Positions 9,101 to 16,740 of a stretch of 64,000 nt of DNA are shown piece after piece. How positions within the stretch are numbered: position 1 is the stretch's first letter; the number at the start of each line of letters is the position of its first letter. The translations under genes were made by a program, and so were the position numbers. Below the pieces are notes generated by a model that saw only the letters and a list, made by a program, of their open reading frames with translations, was not told where the DNA came from and did not search any database. Origin of the DNA: Micromonospora avicenniae (lineage in GTDB: Bacteria > Actinomycetota > Actinomycetes > Mycobacteriales > Micromonosporaceae); assembly GCF_900156065.1 (NCBI RefSeq), contig NZ_FTNF01000006.1:124001-188000 (forward strand). Direction: 5' to 3'.

Positions 9101-10047
9101 AGGGGTACGTCCTCGACCCGCAGGCCCGGGCCTGGAAGCGGATCGCCGACCTGCCCGAGGGGCGAGCCGGCGCGGCGGGCGGTTTCATCGACGGAAAGTT
9201 GTACGTGACAGGTGGTCTCACCGGTTCGGGGATTCCCGCGACGCAGACCTGGGCGTACGACCCGATGACCGACAAGTGGTCACCTCGGGCCGACCTGCCC
9301 GCCGGGGTCGCCAACGCCGCGGCCACCACCGTCGACGGCCGGCTCTACGTCGTCGGGGGCTGCCCGGACGGCGCCTGCCCGGACCCCACGGCGCGGGCGT
9401 ACCGCTACGACCCCGCCGCGGACCGCTGGACCCGGCTCGCCGACTACCCGCGGACCGTCGCCTACCACGCCTGTGGCGCGGCCGGAGACGGCGTGGTCTG
9501 CACCGGTGGGTACATCCCGCGCCAGTACGACGCCGTGTTGGAGAGCTACCGGTACTTCCCGGAGTCCGACACCTGGGTGCAGACGACCAGCCTGCCCGTG
9601 TCGGGCTACGGCATGGCGTACGCCACCGTCAACGGCAAGCTGCGGATCATCGGCGGCGCCATCGGCGGTGACCTCAGCCGGCAGGTGCTGGAGTTCGACC
9701 CGGCCACCGCGGTCTGGTCGAAGCTGCCGGACGCGTTGAACGCGCGGCAGCGCGGTGGCGCCGCCTGCGGCACGTACCAGATCGGTGGCCTGGCGGACAG
9801 CAGCACGGAGACCGGTTCGGCGCAGCAGTTGCCGGGCCCCGAGTCCTGCATCCGGGGCAGCGACGTGTCGTGGTTGTCCGCGAACCACACCGAGCTGACC
9901 ATCCCCGCGGGTAAGTCGGTCACGGTGACGGTGACCGCCGCCGCGCCGGTCCACTCGGGGCACGGCCAGTACCAGGCACGGCTGGCGTTCGAGACGGACA
10001 CTCCGTACCGGACCGAGCCGCTCGCGGTGGTGATGAAGCTCCGCTGA
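6139..10047 (+). CDS. Secreted S53-type serine-carboxyl peptidase with C-terminal kelch propeller
   Basis: This is a 1302-residue exported protein. The start is ATG 6139 with an AAGGAG ribosome site at 6127-6132; an ATG at 6135 is out of frame. A signal peptide covers about residues 1-39 (cut after AQA). The sedolisin domain spans roughly 105-430, with Glu177 and Asp181 (DWSIEAALDLD), Asp255 (SSGD) and Ser353 (GGTSLSAP). Only about 65 residues precede it, too few for a standard pro-kumamolisin domain. Two carboxypeptidase-regulatory-like folds (about 430-510, 520-590), a MAM/immune-inhibitor-like region (about 610-790), another such fold (about 790-875) and kelch repeats (about 950-1225) follow. 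An extracellular role is expected; the substrate is unknown. Confidence 0.87.
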   Translation: MSVPLQRRRLHRGLLSGLTAVLTLSLLAVGALPGTPAQAAPKAEPSAAPADWEATRYQPAGCNTTSDEKIGEGGPWARCFAVGLAEDTQRRTKLAGPPADALGPADIKSAYRLPDGGEGQTVAIVGAFGYAAAEADLAVFRAHYGLPPCTTANGCFRKVDQRGGTDYPVESPDWSIEAALDLDAVSSACPKCDILLVQGDNNSLNSLGHAVDTAARLGADAISNSYGVAGESDTQFATHAHYDHPGVVITVSSGDIGNVQSYPATHPDVVSVGGTLLTKDASNARGWSETAWEAAGSGCSYVEPRPSYQDDIDTHCGDKRANADISATAAPESGLAVYNTSGQDGWARWGGTSLSAPLVAGMYALAGDAVPGTYPVTYPYRKGADAGLFDVTEGSNGWCGDLLCTAGPGWDGPTGLGTPNGVSALTLGRTGQVSGTVTSGKNPHGKKQGALDGVTVTATDTAGNTYHAVTDAKGAYQLAVPAGTYDVVAAEFGYQAPAPVRVVVAADAKLTQDIRMTAIATRTLTGTVTDGSGHGWPVYAKVAIDGYPTDAVYTDPYTGRYQVELPVGADYTLHVSPVDMPGYATGTATVSVDPQPKGRPSDVRHDVRLAVEASCAAPGYTWRYQGLGTDFSGWTDGPRDGWKVTDESGAGQTWRFDDPGARGNLTGGDGGFAAVNTWVQAGDIDTTLVTPSVDLTAITQPVIGFDSDFPASNFGVQQGVIDLSVDNGATWNEVYRLPNVDVRGHLEIPIPQVAGKSGIQVRFRYQGNLSYWWQLDNVFVGRRTCDLVPGGIIAGQVRDDNTGGALLGATVSTGTDRSAVATSRATDDDPALDDGYYWFFAEGDASTPVTVSGLRYADTTAKVRVERDRVVRRDWKLESGRLTVRQSDLSLDVRPGHAATEQVRLTNDGDQPLRVKLVEQDRGYTADQVRVAADAARSSQTPAQQAADGSAWINLPDLPLPLVDNVVADNDGTVYSVGGDSYGYVMHEGYVLDPQARAWKRIADLPEGRAGAAGGFIDGKLYVTGGLTGSGIPATQTWAYDPMTDKWSPRADLPAGVANAAATTVDGRLYVVGGCPDGACPDPTARAYRYDPAADRWTRLADYPRTVAYHACGAAGDGVVCTGGYIPRQYDAVLESYRYFPESDTWVQTTSLPVSGYGMAYATVNGKLRIIGGAIGGDLSRQVLEFDPATAVWSKLPDALNARQRGGAACGTYQIGGLADSSTETGSAQQLPGPESCIRGSDVSWLSANHTELTIPAGKSVTVTVTAAAPVHSGHGQYQARLAFETDTPYRTEPLAVVMKLR

Positions 10048-10060
10048 TCCACCTCCGCGA

Positions 10061-10105
10061 CCGCGCCCGCCCGGTGTCACGACCCCTGCACCCGGGCGGG
10101 CGCGG
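10061..10105 (+). terminator. Stem-loop terminator after the S53/kelch gene
   Basis: A perfect 14-base-pair inverted repeat, arms at 10061-10074 and 10092-10105 (CCGCGCCCGCCCGG and its complement), begins 13 bases past the stop codon. No U-tract follows, as is usual in high-GC actinobacteria. Confidence 0.7.
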
Positions 10106-10226
10106 CCGTTCCGTGACCCCGCGGCCCCGGCCGACGGTGGTGCGAACCGCCGGTCGGGGCGCGGTCGCCCGAGCGGAGTGACCGGTGGGTAACCTGTGAC
10201 CCCGGCCACGGACGAGGGGAGCGACC

Positions 10227-11849
10227 ATGACGGAGCGGATCGAAGGTCACGGTGGGGAGCTGGCGCTCGCGGCACTACGCGCGTACGGCGTGCGGGAGAT
10301 GTTCACCCTCTCCGGCGGGCACGTCTTCCCGCTCTACGACGCCGCCCACAAGACCGGCTTTCCGATCTACGACGTCCGGCACGAGCAGTCCGCGGTCTTC
10401 GCCGCCGAGGCGGTGGCGAAGCTCCAGCGCCGGCCGGGCCTGGCCGTCCTCACCGCCGGCCCCGGCGTCACCAACGGCATCTCGGGGCTGACCAGCGCGT
10501 TCTTCAACGCCTCTCCGGTGCTGGTGCTGGGCGGCCGGGCACCGGCCTTCCGCTGGGGCTCGGGCAGCCTGCAGGAGATGGACCACCTGCCGCTGGTCGC
10601 GCCGGTCACCAAGCACGCCGAGACGGTCTTCAGCACCGATGACATCCCCCGGGCCGTGACCGCCGCGCTGACCGCCGCCCTCACCCCGCACCGTGGACCG
10701 GTCTTCCTCGACTTCCCGCTGGAGACCGTCTTCTCCGTCGCCGACGCGGAGCTGGCCGCGCCACCCGGTATCGCCCCGGTCGAGCCCGACCCGGAGGAGG
10801 TCGCCCGGGCGGCCCGCCTGGTCGCCGCCGCCGAGCGGCCGGTCATCATCGCCGGTTCGGACGTCTACGCCGGCGACGCGACCGCGGCGCTACGCGAGGC
10901 GGCCGAGGCGTTGCAGGTGCCGGTCTTCACCAACGGCATGGGGCGCGGCTCGCTCCCGCCGGAGCACCCGCTCGCCTTCGCCAAGGCCCGCCGCGCCGCG
11001 CTCTCCGGCGCCGACGTCGTCGTGGTGGTCGGCACCCCGCTCGACTTCCGGCTCAACTTCGGCGACTTCGGCGACGCCGAGGTCGTGCACATCGTGGACG
11101 CACCCAGCCAGCGCGCCGGGCACGTCCAGCCGGCCGCCGCCCCGGCCGGTGACCTGCGGCTGATCCTCTCGGCCCTGGCCGATCATCCCGGCGACCGGGC
11201 GGACCACGCCGGTTGGATCGCCGACCTTCGTGCCGCCGAGGACGCCGCGAGCGCCCGGCACGCCGAGGAGATGGCCGCCGAGACCGACCCGATCCGCCCG
11301 GCCCGGGTCTACGGGGAGCTGCGCAGAGTGCTGGCCCGCGACGCCATCACCATCGGCGACGGCGGGGACTTCGTGTCGTACGCCGGACGCTACCTCGAAC
11401 CCGCGCAGCCCGGCACCTGGCTCGATCCCGGCCCGTACGGCTGCCTCGGCACCGGCATGGGCTACGCGATGGGCGCCCGGATCAGCTACCCGGACCGGCA
11501 GATCTGTGTGCTGATGGGAGACGGCGCGGCCGGCTTCTCGCTGATGGACGTGGAGTCGCTGGTCCGGCAGAAGCTGCCCGTCGTGATCGTGGTCGGCAAC
11601 AACGGCATCTGGGGCTTGGAGAAGCACCCGATGCGTGCCATGTACGGCTACGACGTCGCCGCCGACCTGCAGCCGGAGCTGCGCTACGACCAGGTGGTCA
11701 GCGCGCTCGGCGGTGCCGGCGAGGTCGTGGCGAAGGCCGCCGACCTCGGGCCGGCGCTGCACCGCGCCTTCGACGCCGGTGTGCCGTACCTGGTGAACGT
11801 GATCACCGACGCGTCGGACGCGTACCCCCGCTCGTCGAACCTCGCCTGA
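10227..11849 (+). CDS. Acetolactate synthase-like ThDP-dependent enzyme
   Basis: The 540-residue protein has the three-domain layout of the acetolactate synthase/pyruvate oxidase superfamily. The N-terminal Pyr domain has the cofactor-activating glutamate in DVRHEQSAVFAAEA (about residue 53). The middle domain follows, and the C-terminal PP domain has the ThDP/Mg motif GDGAAGFSLMDVESLVRQKL ending in GNN. It is distinct from the IlvB at 49576 and has no regulatory subunit beside it. The GSGSLQEMDH region replaces the usual AFQE segment of anabolic acetolactate synthases, so another 2-keto-acid or oxalyl-CoA-type decarboxylation is possible. It stands alone, flanked by hairpins. Confidence 0.75.
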   Translation: MTERIEGHGGELALAALRAYGVREMFTLSGGHVFPLYDAAHKTGFPIYDVRHEQSAVFAAEAVAKLQRRPGLAVLTAGPGVTNGISGLTSAFFNASPVLVLGGRAPAFRWGSGSLQEMDHLPLVAPVTKHAETVFSTDDIPRAVTAALTAALTPHRGPVFLDFPLETVFSVADAELAAPPGIAPVEPDPEEVARAARLVAAAERPVIIAGSDVYAGDATAALREAAEALQVPVFTNGMGRGSLPPEHPLAFAKARRAALSGADVVVVVGTPLDFRLNFGDFGDAEVVHIVDAPSQRAGHVQPAAAPAGDLRLILSALADHPGDRADHAGWIADLRAAEDAASARHAEEMAAETDPIRPARVYGELRRVLARDAITIGDGGDFVSYAGRYLEPAQPGTWLDPGPYGCLGTGMGYAMGARISYPDRQICVLMGDGAAGFSLMDVESLVRQKLPVVIVVGNNGIWGLEKHPMRAMYGYDVAADLQPELRYDQVVSALGGAGEVVAKAADLGPALHRAFDAGVPYLVNVITDASDAYPRSSNLA

Positions 11850-11863
11850 CCAGGGCCCGCGCG

Positions 11864-11896
11864 GCCGCCGGTCGCGGTGGCGGCGCGACCGGCGGC
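11864..11896 (+). terminator. Stem-loop terminator after the ThDP enzyme gene
   Basis: A perfect 13-base-pair inverted repeat (arms 11864-11876 and 11884-11896, GCCGCCGGTCGCG and complement) with a 7-base loop, 15 bases after the stop. It also lies downstream of the convergent gene ending at 11953 and may serve both. Confidence 0.7.
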
Positions 11897-11952
11897 GTCA
11901 GCCGGAACGAGGACCTGCTCGCCGCACGCCGTCGATCCCGCCGCACCTGCAC

Positions 11953-12405
11953 CTACACCTCGGGGCGGTCCTCTTCGCGAGGCGGTTCGCCGTCTCGGGC
12001 CGCTCGTGGCGGACCGTCCGGCCCGTCGGTCTCGCGGCGGCGCAGGTCCTCCTCGCGGCGGCGCAGGTCGTCCTCCCAGCGGCGGAAGAGTTCCTGGTCG
12101 TCGCGGCGGGACCGCTCGGCGATGGACTTGAGGAACTCGGGGTCGTCGTCGGGGGCGAGCTGCCGCGGGCGCTCACGTGTGGGCGTCCACCGCTTCGGCC
12201 CGCCGGCCGCCGGGCCAGGGACCTTCTCCCGGCCGGCGAGGAACCAGGCGATCGAGCCGACCAGCGGGAAGAACAAGATGATCAGCACCCAGGCGACCCG
12301 GGGCAGGGCGCGGATCTGACCCTCCTCGGCGGAGAGGCAGCTGATCAGCGCGCAGACGGCGAGGATGACCTGCGCCACGAAGAGGAGGGCGTACAGCCGG
12401 ACCAT
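11953..12405 (-). CDS. PLDc_N-domain membrane protein
   Basis: The 150-residue form starts at ATG 12405 (MVRLYALLFVAQVILAVC), the usual start for this family. It has two membrane helices (about 3-24 and 36-58, with VAWVLIILFFPLVGSIAWFL typical of the PLDc_N/cardiolipin-synthase N-terminal domain), then a charged cytoplasmic tail rich in RRREEDLRRRE repeats. No HKD phospholipase motif is present, so it is not itself a lipid synthase. An in-frame ATG at 12435 overlaps the upstream stop as ATGA and is an alternative start that would couple translation to the DUF202 gene. Function is unknown. Confidence 0.8.
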   Translation of the reverse strand: MVRLYALLFVAQVILAVCALISCLSAEEGQIRALPRVAWVLIILFFPLVGSIAWFLAGREKVPGPAAGGPKRWTPTRERPRQLAPDDDPEFLKSIAERSRRDDQELFRRWEDDLRRREEDLRRRETDGPDGPPRAARDGEPPREEDRPEV

Positions 12406-12431
12406 GCGCCCATCATCGCGCACCCGGGCGC

Positions 12432-12806
12432 TCATGACAGCCCGCGCAACACCAGCACCACCCCCAGCAGGGCGAGCGCCGCCGCGCCGAGGGCGACGGT
12501 GGGGAAAGAGGGCCCGTAGACCGACGCCGGCCCGGTCCTGGTGCCGCGCCGCCAGTAGATCGGCAGCACCGCTCCCCACATGACCAGGGCGGTGCCCGCG
12601 AGCGCCGCGTCGGCCGTGTCACCGGCCAGCGCCAGGCGGACGGCGAGCGCGGTCACCACGGTCAGCGTGAGTGCGGTCCGCCGCCACGACAACCGGGTCC
12701 GCTCCGGCTGAAGACCGGGGTCGCGCGGCTGCCCGTCGTCGGCGGTGCCGCCCGGGCCCGCGTCCGGCTCTCGGGCGGGCTCCGGGGCGCCGGGCCGGGT
12801 CGTCAC
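12432..12806 (-). CDS. DUF202 domain membrane protein
   Basis: This 124-residue protein has a hydrophilic Pro/Gly-rich N terminus (about 1-32), then the DUF202 signature LQPERTRLSWRRTALTL and three membrane helices ending in a short cytoplasmic tail. It starts at ATG 12806 overlapping the stop of the upstream DUF202 gene (ATGA, 12803-12806) and ends in an ATGA overlap with a possible start of the PLDc_N gene, so three genes form one coupled operon. DUF202 proteins are small membrane proteins of unknown function, often found in tandem. Confidence 0.83.
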   Translation of the reverse strand: MTTRPGAPEPAREPDAGPGGTADDGQPRDPGLQPERTRLSWRRTALTLTVVTALAVRLALAGDTADAALAGTALVMWGAVLPIYWRRGTRTGPASVYGPSFPTVALGAAALALLGVVLVLRGLS

Positions 12807-13195
12807 CGACCGCCGAGCGCAGTCACCAGCACCGCGGCCACCAGCAGCAGCGCGCCGAGGCCGACGGTGAGGGCGAGGATGGCCGGGAACCGGGAGGCGG
12901 GCAGTTCCTCGCCGAGCCGGATCGCCCGCTCGGTACGCGCCCAGTGGTCGACCGCGCGGACCGCCACGGCGCCGCCGAGCAGCAGCAGGACGACCGCGAT
13001 CGCCTCGCGCAGGTGCCGCAGCGGCAGCGGCGGCAGGAACTGGGCCGTGGCCAGCCCGCCGCCCACGAGTGCCAGCCCGGTACGCAACCAGGCGAGGAAG
13101 GTCCGCTCGTTGGCCAGCGAGAACCGGTAGTCGGGGGTGCTACCGACCGAGCGCAGCTCCCGCGGGTCGAACCAACGCCTGATCGACTCCCACAC
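12803..13195 (-). CDS. YidH-like DUF202 membrane protein
   Basis: The first gene of the DUF202 operon starts at GTG 13195 and encodes 130 residues. It carries the YidH-like signature DYRFSLANERTFLAWLRTGLAL (from about residue 22) followed by three membrane helices (about 37-55, 63-82, 103-125). The arrangement of a YidH-like protein followed by a shorter DUF202 protein resembles the yidH-yidG pair of enterobacteria, also of unknown function. It is divergent from the GNAT gene, with only 41 bases between starts, so the promoters must overlap. Confidence 0.83.
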   Translation of the reverse strand: MWESIRRWFDPRELRSVGSTPDYRFSLANERTFLAWLRTGLALVGGGLATAQFLPPLPLRHLREAIAVVLLLLGGAVAVRAVDHWARTERAIRLGEELPASRFPAILALTVGLGALLLVAAVLVTALGGR

Positions 13196-13236
13196 GATGC
13201 CGATTATCCGCTGGCCACGGGTCGTAGCCTGAAGCG

Positions 13237-14034
13237 ATGACGGATCTTGATGTCACCACCCTGCGGGCCGCGTACGACACCCAGCTGCGACCCGAGCTGC
13301 CCGATCCGGTGCCGGCGGGGGTGACCGTCGAGCAGGACGGGCCGCTGTACCGGGTGCTCGGTCTCGGTCGGGGCGGTTTCCTCACCTACCGCGACCTGGG
13401 CGGTCTGACGGGCGCGGCGCTCGACGAGTTGATCGCCCGGCAGGTCGAGCTGTTCCGGCGGCGAGGCGAGCAGGTGGAGTGGAAGCTCACCGGTCACGAC
13501 GAGCCGGCGGACCTCGCCGATCGGCTGAGGGTGGCCGGGTTCGTGCCGGAGGAGCAGGAGTCCGTCGTGATCGGCCCGGTCGCGCCGCTGGCCGCGGCGC
13601 TTCCGGTGCTGCCCGAGGGCGTACGTCTGCGGGAGGTGACCGCCCGCGCCGACCTGGACCGGATCGTGGCCATGGAGGAGGAGGTCTGGCAGGCCGACCG
13701 CAGCCACCTCGGGGCGGTCCTGGAGCGGGAGATGGCCACGGACCCGCAGTCGATCACCATCGTGGTGGCCGAGGCGGACGAGACCGTGGTGAGCGCCGGC
13801 TGGGTCCGCTATCCGCCGGGTACCGGCTTCGCCACGCTCTGGGGCGGTTCGACCCTGCCGCGGTGGCGGCGCAGGGGCATCTACCGGGCGCTGGTGGTGC
13901 ACCGGGCCCGGCTGGCCGCGCAGCGGGACCGGACCCTGCTCCAGGTGGACGCCTCCGACGACAGCCGGCCCATTCTCGAGCGGCTCGGCCTCGTCGCGGT
14001 CACCACGACCACCCCGTACGTCTACACTCCGTGA
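13237..14034 (+). CDS. GNAT family N-acetyltransferase
   Basis: The 265-residue protein has a C-terminal GNAT fold: GVRLREVTARADLDRIVAMEEEVW, then ITIVVAEADETVVSAGWVRY, then an acetyl-CoA-binding turn at LPRWRRRGIYRALVVHRARL (about 208-227) in place of the canonical Q/RxxGxG/A. The first 120 residues form a family-specific N-terminal extension. It would acetylate a small molecule or protein amine; the substrate cannot be predicted. The stop overlaps the GTG start of the next gene (GTGA at 14031-14034), so the two are translationally coupled. Confidence 0.82.
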   Translation: MTDLDVTTLRAAYDTQLRPELPDPVPAGVTVEQDGPLYRVLGLGRGGFLTYRDLGGLTGAALDELIARQVELFRRRGEQVEWKLTGHDEPADLADRLRVAGFVPEEQESVVIGPVAPLAAALPVLPEGVRLREVTARADLDRIVAMEEEVWQADRSHLGAVLEREMATDPQSITIVVAEADETVVSAGWVRYPPGTGFATLWGGSTLPRWRRRGIYRALVVHRARLAAQRDRTLLQVDASDDSRPILERLGLVAVTTTTPYVYTP

Positions 14035-14444
14035 TCGTGCCCGAGGAGTTGACGGACGAGGACCGGCTGACGCTCAAGACCGGCGCGTTCGGCGCGGTCT
14101 TCCTGGTGTCGAACGTGGACCCGGGCATGCTGTCCGTGCTCAAGGAGAGCCTGGCCGCGTCGGACGCGTTCGCCGACGCGTCGGGTGTGGTCCGGGCGGC
14201 GCTCACCACGGGTCCGCTGCCGAGGCTCCCGCGTGATTCGGCACTCGAGGTCGAGGCGAAGGTGCTGCCGGCGCTCGGCGCGGCGGTGCGGATCCTGCGG
14301 GAGAAGTCGCCGGCGGACGTGGCGGCGTACCGCGAGGTGGTGCTCGCTGCCGCGGACCGGGTGGCGCGGGCGCACGCCGGGGTGGCGCCGGCGGAGGCGG
14401 CGATGATCGAACGGATCAGGGCCGCGCTGGGCGAGGAGGTCTGA
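14031..14444 (+). CDS. Conserved hypothetical protein coupled to the GNAT gene
   Basis: The start is GTG 14031, overlapping the preceding stop; a GTG at 14037 is possible. The 137-residue product is an all-helical acidic protein: TDEDRLTLKTGAFGAVFLVSN, then MLSVLKESLAASDAF, then a long helix with LEVEAKVLPALGAAVRILRE. It has no cysteines, no signal peptide and no membrane segment. I do not recognise a named family with confidence. The GAFGA...VSN..PG opening resembles actinobacterial proteins annotated as hypothetical. Tight coupling with the acetyltransferase suggests a partner or a substrate of it. Confidence 0.7.
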   Translation: MIVPEELTDEDRLTLKTGAFGAVFLVSNVDPGMLSVLKESLAASDAFADASGVVRAALTTGPLPRLPRDSALEVEAKVLPALGAAVRILREKSPADVAAYREVVLAAADRVARAHAGVAPAEAAMIERIRAALGEEV

Positions 14445-14637
14445 TCCGGGCGGACGGTGCGGCGGCCGGGCCGGTCGGCGACCACAGCGCCCGCACGGCG
14501 GCCCGTACGCAGCGGTCGCGAATTTGCCCGCAGGCGCAGCGGTACGAGTCCGGCAACTGCCGGCGGCACGTCTTGCGCCGTCGCGGCCGGTTGCCGGTCA
14601 AGCCCGCCGACGTGGCGTATCCCGCAAGCTCGGACAT
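14416..14637 (-). CDS. Small Cys-containing basic protein (probable, unannotated type)
   Basis: ATG 14637 is preceded by a strong ribosome site (GGGAGGTGA, eight bases of spacing from the GGAGG core). The 73-residue frame has about 85% G/C in third codon positions, as in neighbouring genes. The product is basic, with MSELAGYATSAGLTG, then RPRRRKTCRRQLPDSYRCAC and four cysteines at 24, 34, 36 and 43, a spacing that could bind a metal or iron-sulfur centre. The tail after about residue 55 is Pro/Ala-rich. It overlaps the end of the convergent gene by 29 bases and is divergent from etfB. Function is unknown and no homologue is recalled. Confidence 0.55.
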   Translation of the reverse strand: MSELAGYATSAGLTGNRPRRRKTCRRQLPDSYRCACGQIRDRCVRAAVRALWSPTGPAAAPSARIRPPRPARP

Positions 14638-14860
14638 TTCGGTCACCTCCCGACCGGGAGTGTACCCACGGGGGGGTCGGGTCAGTGGGCTGTGTCACTC
14701 TGTGCCCCGCCAGAGGTCTAACCTACTGGCAGGTAACATCACGCTCGTGGGCAACCGCACAGCGGCCCGCAGTTGACCGATCGTTAAGTCACGCGGGAGG
14801 CTGCGGCCCAGACCGGGCGAGCGATTCGCAACACCACACAGGAGGGGTCGTCGAAGCGCG
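14638..14860. promoter_or_regulatory. Shared upstream region of etfB and the small Cys protein
   Basis: This 223-base region holds an imperfect inverted repeat around TAACCTACTGGCAGGTAA (14719-14736; ACCT-N6-AGGT), similar in form to operators of TetR-type regulators of fatty-acid genes. Its placement between two divergent starts would let one factor act on both. The binding factor is not identified. Confidence 0.35.
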
Positions 14861-15640
14861 ATGAACATCGTCGTACTCGTCAAGCAGGTGCCCGATTCGG
14901 GCGCGGACCGCAACCTGCGCAGTGACGACAACACCGTCGACCGCGGTTCGGCGAACAACGTCATCAACGAGATGGACGAGTACGCCATCGAAGAGGCGTT
15001 GAAGATCAAGGAGGCGCACGGCGGCGAGGTGACCATCCTGACCATGGGTCCGGACCGGGCGACCGAGTCGATCCGCAAGGCGCTGTCGATGGGCCCGGAC
15101 AAGGCCGTGCACGTCGTGGACGACGCGCTGCACGGCTCCTGCGCCGTGACCACCTCGAAGGTGCTCGCCGCCGCGCTGGGCACCCTCGACGCCGACCTGG
15201 TCATCTGCGGCGCGGAGTCGACCGACGGTCGGGTCCAGGTCATGCCGCACATGATCGCCGAGCGGCTGGGCGTGGCGGCGCTGACCGGCGCCCGCAAGCT
15301 CACCGTGGACGGCGGCACGCTCACCATCGAGCGGCAGACCGAGGAGGGCTACGAGGTCGTCACCGCCGCCACGCCGGCCGTGGTCTCGGTCTGGGACACC
15401 ATCAACGAGCCGCGCTACCCGTCGTTCAAGGGCATCATGGCGGCCAAGAAGAAGCCCGTGCAGACCCTCTCCCTGGGTGACCTCGGCGTCGCCCCGGCCG
15501 AGGTGGGCTTCGAGGGCGCCACCAGCGCCGTCCTGGAGCACAGCAAGCGTCCACCGCGCTCGGGCGGCGCGAAGGTCACCGACGAGGGCGACGGCGGCGT
15601 CAAGCTGGTCGAGTTCCTCGCCACCGAGAAGTTCGTGTGA
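14861..15640 (+). CDS. etfB: Electron transfer flavoprotein beta subunit
   Basis: The 259-residue protein starts MNIVVLVKQVPDSGADRN, the normal EtfB/FixA opening. It has the AMP-binding-side motif VICGAESTDG (about 109-118), VMPHMIAERLG and the IMAAKKKP signature near residue 190. With EtfA it forms the FAD- and AMP-containing heterodimer that accepts electrons from acyl-CoA dehydrogenases and passes them to ETF:quinone oxidoreductase. It is followed by etfA 11 bases later in one operon. The etfBA pair next to a cysteine desulfurase and mnmA matches the fixA-fixB-iscS-trmU order in mycobacteria. Length is normal. Confidence 0.95.
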   Translation: MNIVVLVKQVPDSGADRNLRSDDNTVDRGSANNVINEMDEYAIEEALKIKEAHGGEVTILTMGPDRATESIRKALSMGPDKAVHVVDDALHGSCAVTTSKVLAAALGTLDADLVICGAESTDGRVQVMPHMIAERLGVAALTGARKLTVDGGTLTIERQTEEGYEVVTAATPAVVSVWDTINEPRYPSFKGIMAAKKKPVQTLSLGDLGVAPAEVGFEGATSAVLEHSKRPPRSGGAKVTDEGDGGVKLVEFLATEKFV

Positions 15641-15651
15641 GAGGTCTGGAC

Positions 15652-16611
15652 ATGTCTGAGGTTCTCGTCGTCGTCGAAGCCACCCGCGAGTTCGGCGTCA
15701 AGAAGGTCACCCTGGAGATGCTCACCCTCGCCCGCGAGCTGGGCACGCCCAGCGCCGTCGTGCTCGGCGGCACCGGCGCGGCCGAGGCGCTGAGCGCCAA
15801 GCTGGGCGAGTACGGCGCGGAGAAGATCTACGCCGCCGAGGGCGAGGAGGTCGACGGCTACCTGGTGGCACCGAAGGCCACCGTCCTGGCCGAGCTGGTC
15901 CGCCGGGTCGAGCCCGCCGCCGTGCTGCTCGCCTCCTCCCAGGAGGGCAAGGAGATCGCCGCCCGGCTGGCGATCAAGCTGGACAACGGCATCCTGACCG
16001 ACGTGGTCGCGCTGGACGCCGACGGCACCGCCACCCAGGTGGCCTTCGCCGGCTCCGCCATCGTGAAGTCCAAGGTCACCCGCGGCCTGCCGCTGGTCAC
16101 CCTCCGGCCGAACTCGGTCAACCCGGTCCCGGCCGCCGCCAGCCCGGCGGTCGAGCAGCTCGCCGTCAGCGTCGGCGACACCGACAAGCTGGCCAAGGTC
16201 GTGAACCGGGTCGCCGAGCAGAAGGGCTCGCGCCCGGAGCTGACCGAGGCGTCGGTGGTCGTCTCCGGCGGCCGTGGTGTCGGCAACGCGGACAACTTCA
16301 AGCTGGTCGAGGAGCTGGCCGACCTGCTCGGCGGCGCGGTCGGCGCCTCCCGGGCGGCCGTCGACTCCGGCTTCTACCCGCACCAGTTCCAGGTCGGCCA
16401 GACCGGTAAGACGGTCTCGCCGCAGCTCTACATCGCGCTCGGCATCTCCGGTGCCATCCAGCACCGGGCCGGCATGCAGACCTCGAAGACCATCGTCGCG
16501 GTGAACAAGGACGCTGAGGCGCCGATCTTCGAGCTGGCCGACTTCGGCGTGGTCGGCGACCTGTTCAAGGTCGTACCGCAGGCCGCGGAGGAGATCCGCA
16601 AGCGCAAGTGA
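15652..16611 (+). CDS. etfA: Electron transfer flavoprotein alpha subunit
   Basis: ATG 15652 ([18 protein letters not shown]) gives 319 residues; a GTG at 15637 inside the etfB stop is a less likely start. The N-terminal half has the ETF nucleotide-like fold. The C-terminal FAD domain carries [11 protein letters not shown] (about 204-214), SRAAVDSGF and the diagnostic [20 protein letters not shown] followed by [20 protein letters not shown]. It binds the redox FAD of the ETF dimer. It is the last gene of the etfBA operon, followed by two strong hairpins at 16655-16783. Confidence 0.95.
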   Translation: MSEVLVVVEATREFGVKKVTLEMLTLARELGTPSAVVLGGTGAAEALSAKLGEYGAEKIYAAEGEEVDGYLVAPKATVLAELVRRVEPAAVLLASSQEGKEIAARLAIKLDNGILTDVVALDADGTATQVAFAGSAIVKSKVTRGLPLVTLRPNSVNPVPAAASPAVEQLAVSVGDTDKLAKVVNRVAEQKGSRPELTEASVVVSGGRGVGNADNFKLVEELADLLGGAVGASRAAVDSGFYPHQFQVGQTGKTVSPQLYIALGISGAIQHRAGMQTSKTIVAVNKDAEAPIFELADFGVVGDLFKVVPQAAEEIRKRK

Positions 16612-16654
16612 GCCGTCGGGCGGAGCATCGCCCCGCCCGACGCGCGCAGACACC

Positions 16655-16696
16655 GAGAAGGAGTGGCCGGCCCGCCGTGGGCCGCCACTCCTTCTC
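16655..16696 (+). terminator. Stem-loop terminator of etfBA
   Basis: A perfect 13-base-pair stem with arms at 16655-16667 (GAGAAGGAGTGGC) and 16684-16696, and a GC-rich loop that can itself fold. It begins 43 bases after the etfA stop. Confidence 0.8.
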
Positions 16697-16740
16697 CGTA
16701 CCCGTCCACCCGTGGCCGGCGGGCGGCTGACCGAATGGGA

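Noticed and set aside
14457..14864. Plus-strand 135-residue frame across the etfB upstream region
   Set aside because: It has Ser/Arg/Pro-rich composition and poor codon bias, and ends just inside etfB; the minus-strand Cys-containing frame is better supported.
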